The position numbers and the translations under genes were made by a program. A model generated the notes under the pieces. It saw only the letters and a program-made list of their open reading frames with translations, was not told the DNA's origin and did no database searches. A DNA stretch of 64,000 nucleotides from Jacaranda mimosifolia. Taxonomy: Eukaryota > Streptophyta > Magnoliopsida > Lamiales > Bignoniaceae. The DNA lies in assembly GCA_018894105.1 (NCBI GenBank), contig CM032117.1:42394501-42458500 (forward strand), written 5' to 3'. This document shows positions 22,911-33,570 of the stretch, one piece after another. Numbering within the stretch: the stretch's first letter is position 1; every line of letters starts with the position of its first letter.

Positions 22911-23940
22911 AAATACTATTAAGTACTTGTGTTAATTTTTTTACACGGTGTTAGCATCACTTTTTTGTGAACACAATACATTGTATGACCTAAGAAAGGT
23001 TAGGGGAAAGGATTATCTTGCTTTAAGTATATGTTTCTAGATTTCTTACACATTGTTTTGACAAGGCAACAATATTTACATCTTGAATCTTATTTCCAAA
23101 CATCTAAGTAAAATGCAATAAAGTTACTCAACCTGAAAAAGGTTGGTAAAATGAAAAGCAATCTCCCCCAATGCGTCTGAAAAAGAGGGAACTAAGAAAT
23201 ATAAGAAAGATAAAACTATTTTGATCTAACAAAGATGGATTAATAATTAACTTGAGAAAGATAACTTAGTGATATTAATGATATTTCACAACTATGATTT
23301 GAAAAAGACAATCAACCTATGAAAGAGACCACTTATTTAGATAATAACAAAACTGGCTAGTATACATAATAAATTGAGGTCAAAACCATGGTCACAAGTC
23401 ATAGGTCATTATGAAACAACAGATGGCTGAAATATTATTTCATCGTGGCCTCATATTTGGACCATGCAAATCGTTAAATATATGGTTAAATTAGAAAATT
23501 GACTTTATCTTATTGTCTCACATGAGAGGGTCGCATATAAGCACCAAAATAAGAAAACTTTATTAGAAATTGTATTTAATACATGTAGATCGAGTCACAC
23601 TTAAGGACAAACTAAAAGATCGGCTTGATTTTATCATCTTACGTGACAGAGGTTGCATATAAGCTCCAATATAATAAATCTTTCTTAAAAACTAGATTTA
23701 GAAGTGCATGTAGATCGAGTTAGATTTAAGGACAACTCAAACTTATCATGTTATATGGTAAATAATGCACCAAAGGATCAATTATGTACACACTTTTATT
23801 AAAAATTTGAAAGACTCAGTAAAGACGCCAAACACAAGCATAGTCACACATGTATGTTATGCCTTTAATAAAAAATAAAAAAAACTCAACAATAGATTAA
23901 AGCAAAAAAATGATAAAGAAGCATAAGTGCATTAAAATAA
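22911..23940 (+). other. Tat element 3' non-coding region
   Basis: It is homologous to 46161-46943 and 53086-53330 of the large Tat element, and usefully shows the uninterrupted sequence at the site where the MULE inserted there (CTTAAAAACTAGATTTAGAA near 23690). No gene is seen. Confidence 0.7.
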
Positions 23941-25120
23941 GCTACCTTAGAGGGGCCGAATTACAAGTAGAACAATTAGCAACCCAAAAGGTTGAATTAT
24001 GAAGAAAAGTCGAACTGAATAATTAGTTAAAACATCATTTGTAAGCAAAAAAAGAAGAAGTCTACTAGACAAAAGTGACCCAACAAGCCTAATTCTTTTT
24101 CTAATGATCAGGGAGCAGAATAAAGGCAAACTCATCTTTTGAAAAATCAAGAAGGTTGTTGTTGGATAATCCGTAAGCTCTTCATTCTTGCATAAATCGA
24201 GATAGTTGAGGTCAAACCCCTCATTCACCCCACCAAGGTGTTGAAGTTAGGTCTTTACCCTGTCAAAATTAGTAAATTCATCCTGTGCTATTTTGCTAAG
24301 TACTGTATATTTGAACACAAGAAATTGAGCAAAGTTTTCCGCTACATCACGACTAGCTTTGAATCATGTGGTTGAACAACTTAGACTTGTAATCTTTCTC
24401 ATCTTGAAGCTTGTTTTTTAGGGTGTTGAACTCTTTATGCACATCAGATAATTAGGGTTGTAAGTTCTCAATGTCTATTAAATGGGTGGCCTCAACATGG
24501 CAACATAAAAAAATAACTCTAACTCTCTCAAACTTGGTAGTAGCCTTCTAGTGAATAACTTTAGACTTTTGGGCAACCTCGAGAGCGTTGTGCAACTGAC
24601 AATAGACTTTTCACTCACAACACATCACACTTTGAAAGGCTAGTTGGTGCATGAAGAAGACTGCCTAAAAGAAATAAACATCAAATGTTAGAAACCCAAA
24701 ACTAAAGGATTGAAATAAAGTGGTCAAAAATTGACGATCTTAAACTAGTTGACCTAGACATAGTAAAAACTTACTTGCGTAAGATTATGGGCTGTGTTTT
24801 CCTCGAGCCTAATGTGAGTGGTGTTTATTAAGGTGACTTGACCCCTTTCTTGATCACCGTTTGGTACATGTCATAGGCATCCATCCCCATGATCTCTGAT
24901 AATGCAAAGGGGCCCAGAGTAAAAGAATCGGGGTCAGACACTGGAACATTTTTTCTGGTAGCTTTTAAATCCATATGCTTTGAGTTCCATCGTCAAACTG
25001 TCCAAAGCAATAGGATATTTTTCGGATTCATTAGGCAAATGCGCTTCACTAGAATAGTCTTACTGCTCAAGCTCCTATGATCTTTGCCTCAATCTTTGTC
25101 TTTGGATTTATACTCTTTCT
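23941..25120 (-). pseudogene. Tat antisense ORF remnant (C-terminal part)
   Basis: It lies antisense to pol, between pol and where the 3' LTR would be. The minus strand shows a helical, Lys/Glu/Gln-rich stretch (HNALEVAQKSKVIH, FNTLKNKLQDEKD) compatible with a coiled coil, and ends FDLNYLDLCKNEE... near 24150. It is homologous to 53330-53983 and 61224-61720 in the large element, which also keeps the N-terminal part. Some Tat elements (for example Grande and Retand types) are known to carry an antisense ORF here. Stops break the frame. Function unknown. Confidence 0.6.
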
Positions 25121-25198
25121 ACATAAAATTTAAAATACTTTCTACATAAAATTCAAAATTTTTATCTAAAGACAAAAGTTTTTGTATAGTTATATTTC

Positions 25199-25942
25199 GG
25201 GTAAATTGCATTTTTGGTCCCACAACTTAGGCCGTTTTAGATTTTGGTCTCATTCTTTTGCACTTTCTCACATTGCATCCCATAAGTCCATTTTTTTCTC
25301 AATTTAAGTCTTAAAAGGGGGTTCCGTCCAATAATTAACGAAGAAGTCACGTGTCACTCACGTGACCATTAAAATTGTTGCTTTTTTGGTCTTATAAGTT
25401 AGGCTCGTTTGCATTTTTGGTCCCAACGATAGCTCCAATAATTTTTTTTTGAAGTTTTAACAACTTTTCTTCGTTACATTCAACATCCTATAACCCAAGT
25501 ATCACTTGTCTTGTTCTTTCACACATTTGAGGGTCTTTCCAAACAAAGAAACCACATCTATTATTCATGGAAGCAGAACCATGAAACCTCCTATTTGGAT
25601 TTTCATTTGTCCATGAGGTTTTCAATGAAGACGGTGTGCCACAAAAAGAAATAGCACCTTCACTTGCGGATATTTTTCTTTCTTCTTCTGCAAAAAATTT
25701 ATTGAAGCTATCGTTGGGACCAAAAATGCAAACGGGCCTAACTTATGAGACCAAAAATGCAACAATTTTAACGGCCACGTGAGTGGCACGTGACTTCTCC
25801 GTTAATTATTGGACGGAACCCCCTTTCAGGATTTAAATTGTGAAAAAAATGGACTTATGGGATGCAATGTGAGAAAGTGCAAAAGAATGGGACCAAAATT
25901 GAAAACGGCCTAAGTTGTGGGACCAAAAAATGCAATTTATCC
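25199..25942. mobile_element. Mutator-like MITE with long TIRs
   Basis: Arms of about 248 bp (25199-25446 and 25695-25942) are nearly perfect inverted copies. They begin GGGTAAATTGCA and GGATAAATTGCA and run through a TTTGGTCCCA phrase. Flanking 9-mers TTATATTTC (25190-25198) and TTATATTTT (25943-25951) match at 8 of 9 bases, as expected for Mutator superfamily insertion. The 248-bp centre holds a GRF zinc-finger fragment on the minus strand, so this is a Pack-MULE-like element. The arms could fold into a long hairpin. Confidence 0.92.
25488..25690 (-). pseudogene. GRF-type zinc-finger gene fragment inside the MITE
   Basis: The minus strand reads SFCGTP...TSWTNENPNRRFHG...RCGFFVWKDP then MCERTRQVI to a stop at 25490-25488. 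The NP-x-RRF and CGFF-W-D elements are the core of the GRF zinc finger, a small nucleic-acid or protein-binding module common in short plant proteins and in topoisomerase/APE2-type proteins. The third zinc ligand is changed (Ser instead of Cys in FHGS), so it probably no longer binds zinc. It begins at the inner edge of the right arm, with no start codon that I can defend. Confidence 0.72.
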
Positions 25943-27390
25943 TTATATTTTACTGCTTAAAGTTGAAAAATCCTAATTCACCACCCCCCCCCCCCCTGAA
26001 ATGTGTAATCATGCCTAGAACAATTCATTGGAGAATGTTCCAGTTGATTCTCATATAAATCGCATTTTGAATATTTGTTGAAAATAATGACTAATTTAGA
26101 AAAATGAAAAGAGGACACATTTTTCAAATTCATGCTGAAGTGCACATTTTTTAAATTCATGTTGAATCTATTATATATATGTGTGTACTTAATCTTTCAA
26201 CCCTAGAAGTATCTTTCTGGTCACAATAATATGTCTTATTCCTCAATTGTTCTTTTCTCTAGGTTTATATGCTACTCTATTTCCGGGATTTCATTTGATG
26301 GTATTAGTTCTTGGACTAGTTCAAGAATGCTTTTGAACCACTCAATCCATTGATATCACTCGCATGCAGTGACACTTAAAAAATGATGAGAAGAGAAGAC
26401 AAGAATATTAACCATATATGAAGTCCTTTCGCGAAAGTAAACAACAAAGGGTAACTAGCTGGCACTTAGGAGTTTACCCTCAACATCATCTATATAAGGA
26501 AGGGAAGGCAGAAGCACATATATCTAGCATCTTTGTATGTGTATAATTGGGATTTTTATAGATGAACCCCACTATGATAGTAAAAATAAGCAAAAAGCTG
26601 CCTTGTCAAAAAGAATATACAAAAAACACTTTTAAATTTTTTAAAATCATGCAACAAACCCCTTTTATAGTGTGGTCGTAGGACACGCGTGAGCATATGC
26701 ATCTGGCATTGTATTTCTATATTTAAAATGACAGTTATGACTTTAGCTGTTGAATTTCCTTTTAAAAAATCAACAGTATAGATCAAAACATAATATATTC
26801 TTTAAAAATATATATAATATATATACAATATATTATATTATCGTATTTATATATATATATATGTATTATATTATACATATATATAAATAGAATACAACTA
26901 CCTCACCCCAACCGTACCCACACCTTATAGCCATGGCAACCATTTTTCATGGCTGCTAATTGTGCTATAATTATTAAAAATAAAAATTCATAAACTGATG
27001 ACGGTCTATAATTTCCATGGCCATGGCCAGTGGCCAAATTTGCCAAGGCCATGGCAGCCTCCAAAAACGGCAGCCATGGCCAGCCGCATGAACGTCTGCC
27101 TTGGCCGCGTGAATAGGGCACGAGATTTAGGATGTGGGGATGGGTAGATGGGGGGATGAGGTGTTGGGGAGTTGTTTGTGCGGATGATGCTTGTGTTGGG
27201 GTTGTATGTAAGCGGTGGCCATGGCCTCCACGTGTACATGGTGCAGGATTGGGAGAGTGGGTGGGTGTTGGGGGGTGGTAGGTTATATTTATGTATATAT
27301 AAATACAATATATTCATGTACTTAAGTATATTTCATTTCTGTGGAGCCTTTGGTTACATAGAAATCAGGTGATATGGCACGGAAAAATGA
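25943..27390. other. Intergenic, no gene recognised
   Basis: It contains a run of 13 C (25984-25996), TA-rich microsatellites (26810-26890), and a GC-richer block at 26930-27250 dense in CCATGG and GGCCATGGCC palindromes. A TATA-like TCTATATAAGG at 26489-26499 sits about 1.4 kb upstream of the truncated MLP exon; whether it is a relict promoter is speculative. ORFs here on both strands look like low-complexity artefacts. Confidence 0.5.
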
Positions 27391-27399
27391 GAATAGCCC

Positions 27400-27737
27400 A
27401 TTCAATTATTTTTCGTGCAAAGACTATTCTCCAACAATGGCTGAATGCACAGAATGTAAAGAAGCAACCAGTTTCCATTTAGCAGTCTGCTTCGGTTAAT
27501 TGGGTACGTCCTCCGCCGGGTTAGTTGAAGTGTAACATAGATGCTGCAGCTAACTCTAGTGACAGTTGTTTTGGCTCGGGTTGTATTCTCAGAGATGAAA
27601 ATAGGTTGGTGGAAGCAGCAATTGAGATTCCACATAGAGGTTCGATTTCTCCAGCATGTGCAGAAGCTATCTCATTCCGAGAGGCTCTTAGCTGGATTAA
27701 GAAAAAGGGTCTCTCTAGTCTTATTAATCATCTCTAG
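27400..27737 (+). pseudogene. RNase H-like (RVT_3) fragment, probably LINE-derived
   Basis: The frame reads VNWVRPPPG*LKCNIDAA, then GSGCILRDENRLVEAA, then ACAEAISFREALSWIKKKG. W.PPP.G..K.N.D (first catalytic Asp), G.G.xLRD and AEA...REAL (catalytic Glu region) are the hallmarks of the RNase H-like domain at the 3' end of plant LINEs and of related cellular proteins. It stops before the third acidic motif (ESD). One stop (after PPPG) separates the upstream part. Only the 5' two thirds of the domain is present. Confidence 0.78.
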
Positions 27738-27738
27738 C

Positions 27739-27930
27739 TTGGAGGTACACCCATGGTACGTGTGTATATAAATATAGCGTTCTAACATGGTATTAATTAT
27801 CTAATATGCATATATACATATATATATATATATATATAGATGCACGTACAGAAGTTAAATTTGCTGTCTTGTAATAATATTTGTGAATTAGTGATGATAT
27901 ATATATATATATATACACACACATGGAAGA
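27739..27930. repeat. AT/AC microsatellite cluster
   Basis: TA dinucleotide runs at about 27808-27838 and 27898-27914, continuing as ACACAC to 27922, between the RNase H fragment and the MLP relict. Further TA runs occur at 28390-28408, 28841-28864, 30808-30823 and 31290-31321. Confidence 0.8.
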
Positions 27931-27933
27931 CAG

Positions 27934-28182
27934 AAGATCGCAAAGCAATTGATCCAATCCACAGACAAGGAGAAGAAGTTAACTGAATTTAAGATGTTGG
28001 GAGAAGATTTGACAGAACAGTACCAAATTTTTGTAGTAACCACTCATATCGAAAGAAAAGGTTAATGGACAATAGATTATGAAATGGTTAATGAAGACGT
28101 AGAACATCCAATTTCATATCTGGCCGTCTTCATCGATCTCTCAAAAGATATTGAGGTTCATCATCTTCCACATCAGTGTTAA
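27934..28182 (+). pseudogene. MLP-like (Bet v 1 family) second-exon relict
   Basis: The frame reads KIAKQLIQSTDKEKKLTEFK, MLGEDLTEQYQIF, then after one stop (TAA near 28059) WTIDYEMVNEDVEHPISYL and FIDLSKDIEVHHL, to a terminal TAA at 28180-28182. This is the second-exon half of a major latex protein-like protein: compare GDLMKLYKN and FTLEYQLLNAEN in the intact gene at 30027. There is an AG just before position 27934, where the conserved intron should end, but no first exon upstream. A truncated paralogue, tail to tail with the intact gene. Confidence 0.85.
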
Positions 28183-30026
28183 ATTAATTGTATTGCATGC
28201 AGTGTGCAGTGTGTGAAATAAAGGCCACAAGCATGTCTGTATTGATGAAGTACTGTGTGTTCATGAATAAGTGCGACACGTTGGCCATGGTTGTGCATGA
28301 GAAATTAGTAATTAATGTATTCTATTTGTGTCGACAATGAAATAAATGCTTTTACTTCTAATCTTTAGTTATTAATCACGTTCTATACATATATATATAT
28401 ATATATAGATAGATAGATATATTGAATGAAATAATTTTTGTGCTCTTCATGTAGAAATACAATCAAGGAACTTTGTATTTATGCTAACTAGTTGATCCAG
28501 AGGAAAGCCAATCCAATGAATTATTTCTCCATTTTAGGGATCAAATGAAAATATTGACAATTGAACTTGTGAAGTACGGCTAGCAAATGGGGGTAGGATG
28601 GATTTCAGTTGGGTTTAAGTTACTCGTTCAATAACACCAAGTAAATTAAGTGCATGGAGTTCGAAACACATTGCGCTGAGCTCATTTGTCATTTAGAGGA
28701 ACCGAGGGAAAAAAAAGAAAAGAAAAGAAAAGCTATTAATTCATCTTGCTAAATTAACTGGAAACATAGAAGTATTAATACCCCACACACATTTTTCAAT
28801 TTGTTAATATATTTGGCCAACATAATTTTATACAACTATTTTATATATATATATATATATATATAATTCATACTACTAAATTACTAATGCAAAAGAAAAT
28901 GGTCCAGTTTCATTCTCTACGGTTTATTTTTTTGTAATTGCCTTCTTAAAATTGAAGGATCATATTTAGCATAAATGTTACAAAAACTATAGTTAATAAT
29001 GCCGTAAGCAAAGTTGTCATTTTAATGGAAAATATAAATCCCACGATTTTTTGCAGGATTTGAGATAGATAAAAGATTTCCAATTCCTTGTAATGATAAA
29101 TTTATAATTAATAAATAAATAATCTTTTTAAGTCAAACTCACGATTTTACTTGCGTATTTTTCATCATAACTTAAATTTTGAGCTTTCAAAACACATTTG
29201 TTAGCTAGAAGTAAAACTCTATGTTTTAACTAAAAAAGTTTGAGATTAATTATAAAGTCTTTATTTGATTGAAGAAGGAAAATGGATTGTAACTCACTAA
29301 TGCATACTGTATTGTTAATACACACACACACATACACATACATGGAAAAAATCCCTAGCCATAACCGATCGAAAGGCATCAGGAGATTGTAACTGAAAAA
29401 AAAAAAAAAAAAAAAAAAAGAAGAAGAGTCAATCATCTATTTACACGTGACAGAAGAAGCAATCTAATTTATCATAATAAATCTGTAAGAAATGAGTTCA
29501 TCCATTTGGTAAACTTCACACAGAATGTTCTAACTAGTTTTGCCCCATCTATAACATGACAACTTAAAAGAATTCGTTAGGTTACTTTTTTGGGTAAAAA
29601 AAAAGCTTATTAAATAGAACGATATACAGAAATCTGAATTAAGCGGCTTCCCAATGTACATTTAAAATATATAAATATATTTATGCTGTTTAAAAAGTGA
29701 TGAAATTTCATGTAACACTTAACCTTCGTTTTCCTTTTCCCATCTTCAAAATTCTGAATCAAAACACAGCAACGTACGATAAAATTATTTGCTATCACGA
29801 GCACAAGAAAAATAAAATAAGTCAAAACAAATTAAGAAGGAGAACTTGCATTTCCACGTACAAGCATAAACTTCACACAGCCCTGTCACTTATTCAATTC
29901 GAAATTAAAGTACAATTGATAGAGAATAACGTACAATTAATTAAAGCACAACTTGGTGAAATCAAAGTCCCAACACATGTATATGCATGTGTTTTTGCAG
30001 GAGTATATACGAACTCCCTCGATCGA
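28183..30026. other. Intergenic between the two MLP loci, no gene seen
   Basis: AT-rich, with TA microsatellites, a CA repeat near 29320-29335 and a run of about 24 A at 29396-29419. A 127-codon plus-strand ORF overlapping the end of the MLP gene (29697-30080) has no similarity and is taken as chance. Confidence 0.6.
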
Positions 30027-30701
30027 TCATCCAAAAATATGAGCCTCCATTTCTTCAATGAGTTCGATGACGAATTTTAAGAGTGAAATTGGGTGTGGAT
30101 TCTCGGCATTGAGCAGCTGGTACTCCAAGGTAAATGTGATGAAATCTACGCCGCCTTTGGCTTCAACATTAAAGGTAAATAACATATTCTTGTACAACTT
30201 CATCAAATCCCCTTCAATCATCCTGTATGAGATTTGCTTTCTCACCTCGTCTATGTCTTCAGTTAATTTTTTTGCAGTCTGCTCTTTCCCTTCTGGATTA
30301 ATTAATAAAACCATTGGATTTATACGTAGTATCTATATATATAAATGAATAACATGAAATTTTATGCTCTAAAACCTTCTTCCATAAAAATTCCAACATT
30401 AGAGATGGTAAATCTTAATTCATTGATCTCTACAGATCTAAATAAAGTTTTTCAATGAGGTGATTATTAATTAAATTTCAACTAAAACCAAATACTTGAT
30501 AATAAGCTTACCAATGGTGTATGCCCAATGGAGAATTGAGCCAATATCTCCATAGTTCCCTTGATGCAAATCACAAGCCTGGATTTTTGCAGGAGTAACT
30601 TTGGTTAAGTGCTGAGGATTTTTAGCAAAGAGGCGGTGAAACACATCTCCACCGGCCTTAAATGCTACCTGGGCTATCAGCTTGCAAGGTAATGAGGCCA
30701 T
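30027..30701 (-). CDS. Major latex protein-like (MLP, Bet v 1 family), intact two-exon gene
   Basis: Exon 1 is 30701-30512 (ATG in context GGAGGGATGGCC) and exon 2 is 30292-30027 (TGA). The intron has GTAAGC at its donor and a ...CCAG acceptor. Joining gives 151 residues, the usual MLP length, with the intron after the first base of codon 64, close to the conserved PR-10/MLP intron site. Residues 1-63 include the MASL start and the glycine loop (HQGNYGDIGS, Bet v 1 P-loop region). Residues 64-151 include MIEGDLMKLYKN, FTLEYQLLNAEN and the C-terminal helix ending EEMEAHIFG. Bet v 1-fold proteins are small cytosolic proteins with a hydrophobic cavity, linked to ligand binding, defence and stress; the ligand here cannot be told. 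No disabling mutation is seen. A truncated paralogue lies 1.8 kb away. Confidence 0.93.
30293..30511 (-). other. Intron of the MLP-like gene
   Basis: 219 bp, phase 1. The donor GTAAGC begins at 30511 on the minus strand and the acceptor AG is at 30294-30293. It is AT-rich, as usual for plant introns. Splicing keeps the frame exactly (ATT G|AA GGG). Confidence 0.9.
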
Positions 30702-31857
30702 CCCTCCTTAATATATATCAACCAAGTTATAAGTTTTTAATGGAACTACAGATTATAAGCAATATTTCTCAGATATTCTTTCTACTCGTCCTCTCTCTCT
30801 GTGTGTGTATATATATATATATATGCATGAACCCTACAGCAAGAACTGCAGCAATCTTCCTTTTCTCACTTTAATTTTTTTGGGTCTTTCTTGTTTAGTT
30901 TAGTAAATGATCTGGATAGTGACTGTTTCCACAAATTCTTGCCTGTAAATGTCTTGTCTTGATTATTTTAATTCAAGTTTAGTTTTTGATGCTTTCTTAT
31001 TAAGGACAAAATATGGAAACATGTTGCCATAGACGAGAATTTGGTATATATAATGAGATATGTACCAAAGTGCTTGAAATATGGATGAACTCTCTAACCA
31101 TGGGAAGGGAAAGATACATTAATGAGCATGTTTTGATTTATAAAACTATTAATCATTACAAATTAACAAAATAATCAATTCATATTCTCTATTCCATTTC
31201 TTATTTCATCTCTCATTTCATTTCATGGAGATATGACGTGTTTTAAAAATGTCCTTCTAAAAATATTTTATTGAGAATGAAGATATAATTGACACACACA
31301 TATATATATATATATATATATCAAATCGAACTAGGAGATATAATAGAGAATGAAATAGAGGATCCAAAGTATTTAATTATATTTATTTGTAAATATTATA
31401 TATATATATATTTATATATGTAAGCATATTTGCAGCATATAATGTTTACTTATATAAATATATCACATATGCATCGATAAATAAAATTAATAGAGATAGA
31501 TATCTTTTCATACTCAATCATGTAACTTATAAATAAACTCAAACTCATCCCATTAAAGACCGATTTAGATCCAAAGTTATTAAAGACGGTCCAGACAGAT
31601 CGACCAAATCTAGATGCTCATCCCCATTAATCTTTTCCATGGCGCTACCAATTTGAGTCTGAGTGCTTTGTGCGAGTTTATCTTAATAGAAATGAACTAG
31701 TTTATCAAGGAAGATGGAACAATAGTGCTTGTTTTAGCAGCCATAACTTTTATATCTTAGAAATAAAAATATGTATTCCTCTAAGAATAATGTTTAAATA
31801 TGCATTGACTATGTGCTACATAAATATACATCATACATGCATCTCATCAAAAAATAC
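30702..31857. other. Upstream region of the MLP-like gene
   Basis: The promoter must lie here, reading leftwards. A TA run at 30808-30823 next to a GT/CT stretch about 100 bp above the ATG could supply a TATA element, but simple-sequence content prevents a firm call. Beyond 31100 the sequence is AT-rich with TA microsatellites and no ORF of note. Confidence 0.4.
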
Positions 31858-31860
31858 TTA

Positions 31861-32125
31861 TGCCCCGTTTTTTTCATTTTCAAACTCCATTTTTGTATTT
31901 TTTACTATTCAAAAATGAAAACACATCACTTTATATACATTTTCACTCAACATATTTTTATTTTCTCCCTCTCTATCTTCACCTATAGCCTACTATATCC
32001 AACATAATTATTACTTTTCTACTAATCTGTTCAATTCAAACTCATTTTCAACTAACTAACTTTTCAAATTTTGTAAATAATAGAAATAAAAAATAAAATT
32101 AAAATTAAAATTACTAAACGGCCCC
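31861..32125. mobile_element. PIF/Harbinger (Tourist-like) MITE
   Basis: 265 bp flanked by TTA at 31858-31860 and 32126-32128, the 3-bp TWA target of Harbinger elements. The ends TGCCCCGTTT and (reverse complement) GGGGCCGTTT are decayed inverted repeats, close to the GGGSCNGTTT termini common in this group. Non-coding. Confidence 0.68.
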
Positions 32126-32128
32126 TTA

Positions 32129-33064
32129 TTTTTCATATATATCATGATGATGATAAAATAAAAGGTGGTGTCTTTGTGCGTGTGTAGACTAGAACTTATG
32201 GCCCCCACTGAGAAAAACCAACAAATTATCACCCAAACATCCTCAGACTTCTAATTATCAAACACAATTAAATCTTATAAAAATATTTTATTGCAAAAAA
32301 TTCAATGATTGTAGAAAGAACGAAAAAGAAACGAAACTAGTAAGTGAATCACTTCTTGTCTTATAAATAATTAATATTATAAATAATTAATAAGAACTCC
32401 CTTTCATACTCTTTCCGTATATGATAACATATTTTAAGACTCGATCTTTATTGAAGCCTCAAATAATTCGAATTGAAATAAAATAATTAAGAAAAGACAT
32501 TTATATGCAAGAATTTGTGGAAAGAGTCACCGTCCAAATCATTAACTAAATTAAACAAGAAAGATCCAACAATACCTAAATAGTTAAATATATGGCTGAA
32601 TTATATGAGAGTAGGCAGGCAGCAAATTAGGTTTCTTACCATTGCTTAATTAATAACCTACATTTTCATTCAAATTTTTATTGCTTGCAATGCTGATATT
32701 GAGAAGGAATGTCTTCACCAGCTTTTAAGTTTTGATATCATGGGACTCGTTCAAGGCTTGTAATTGGAGATGTATTTCATCGTCTTCTTACTAATAATCC
32801 TCTGCACTTACCCAGTTGCCCAGGCAAAAATGAACTTGTAATTGAAAGCTAAGGAACCAATGTCTCGTTTGTCCAATTGAGATAAACTCTTGGTGAGCTC
32901 CTTAATTTGAAACGAATCTTCGAACAAAGTCGTGAGTACGTACCGATTGCTAATTCTATACTTCATGCAAGAATAACTTATTCCGAAAGTTTAAGCTGTA
33001 AGAAATTGATACTTTACTATTGAGCTTAGAAAATTGACATTTAATATTTATCACTTCGAGCAGT
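32129..33064. other. Intergenic, no gene recognised
   Basis: AT-rich. A stretch at 32685-32900 has short readable pieces on the plus strand but several stops and no convincing family match. The sequence at 33065-33069 (TTTCA) is the left target duplication of the large Tat element. Confidence 0.45.
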
Positions 33065-33069
33065 TTTCA

Positions 33070-33549
33070 TGGTATGGGAAAAGAGATAACATGATAAAAG
33101 TAGCCCAAATTGAAGCAAATGACTAAAGAACCCAAAAGATCCATATATGTGTCGGATGGGGCGAATTGACTTGATGAACGACCTAGGTACGTATCTACCT
33201 ACGATTTGGACCTTCCATCTTAGACACATAAGTGAATCTCCAAGCCTCTATACGACCTTAGAAGGATAGCTCTACACCACCAGTATAAATATCCCAACTT
33301 CATTTTTCCATAGTTACACTTTGGAGTCTTAATAATTGCTATGTTATGACCTGAAGATTACATTATTACGACCTCATTCACTTACTTGACTTTTTTTTGG
33401 AGGGGTATTGTTGGTACCCTCCCACTATTCCTCTTACGCTTTTCCTATATTAATTTTAGGGACCAAGACCTATAGTTTTACTGCTCATCAGGGAATAACA
33501 TAAGTAATTAAATTGGTTTGAAGTTCCCATATTTGGTTAACCCATATTA
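33070..33549 (+). repeat. 5' LTR of the Tat element
   Basis: It begins TGGTATGGGAAAAGAG and aligns with 63470-63930 throughout: the shared GACTAAAGAACCCAAAAGAT phrase, the CTCATCAGGGA region and the end GTTAACCCATATTA. Length 480 bp against 461 bp for the 3' copy. Visible differences are many, so the insertion is old, which fits three later insertions into it. Confidence 0.85.
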
Positions 33550-33570
33550 GTTGTCATTCTCTGTGAGAAC
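33550..33570 (+). other. Decayed primer-binding region of the Tat element
   Basis: GTTGTCATTCTCTGTGAGAA follows the LTR and resembles the TTGGCGCCGTCTGTGGGAA stretch found in this position in many plant gypsy elements. Several bases differ, so the tRNA cannot be named. Confidence 0.5.

Noticed and set aside
29396..29419. Poly(A) run as the tail of a LINE or SINE
   Set aside because: No RT, SINE promoter boxes or target duplication could be seen beside it.
29697..30080. 127-codon plus-strand ORF overlapping the end of the MLP gene
   Set aside because: No similarity or codon pattern. It lies antisense to the intact MLP exon 2 and in AT-rich 3' flank.
32685..32960. Possible receptor-like or LRR protein start
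   Set aside because: Only a weak impression from a short Leu-rich reading with several stops; no family motif can be shown.
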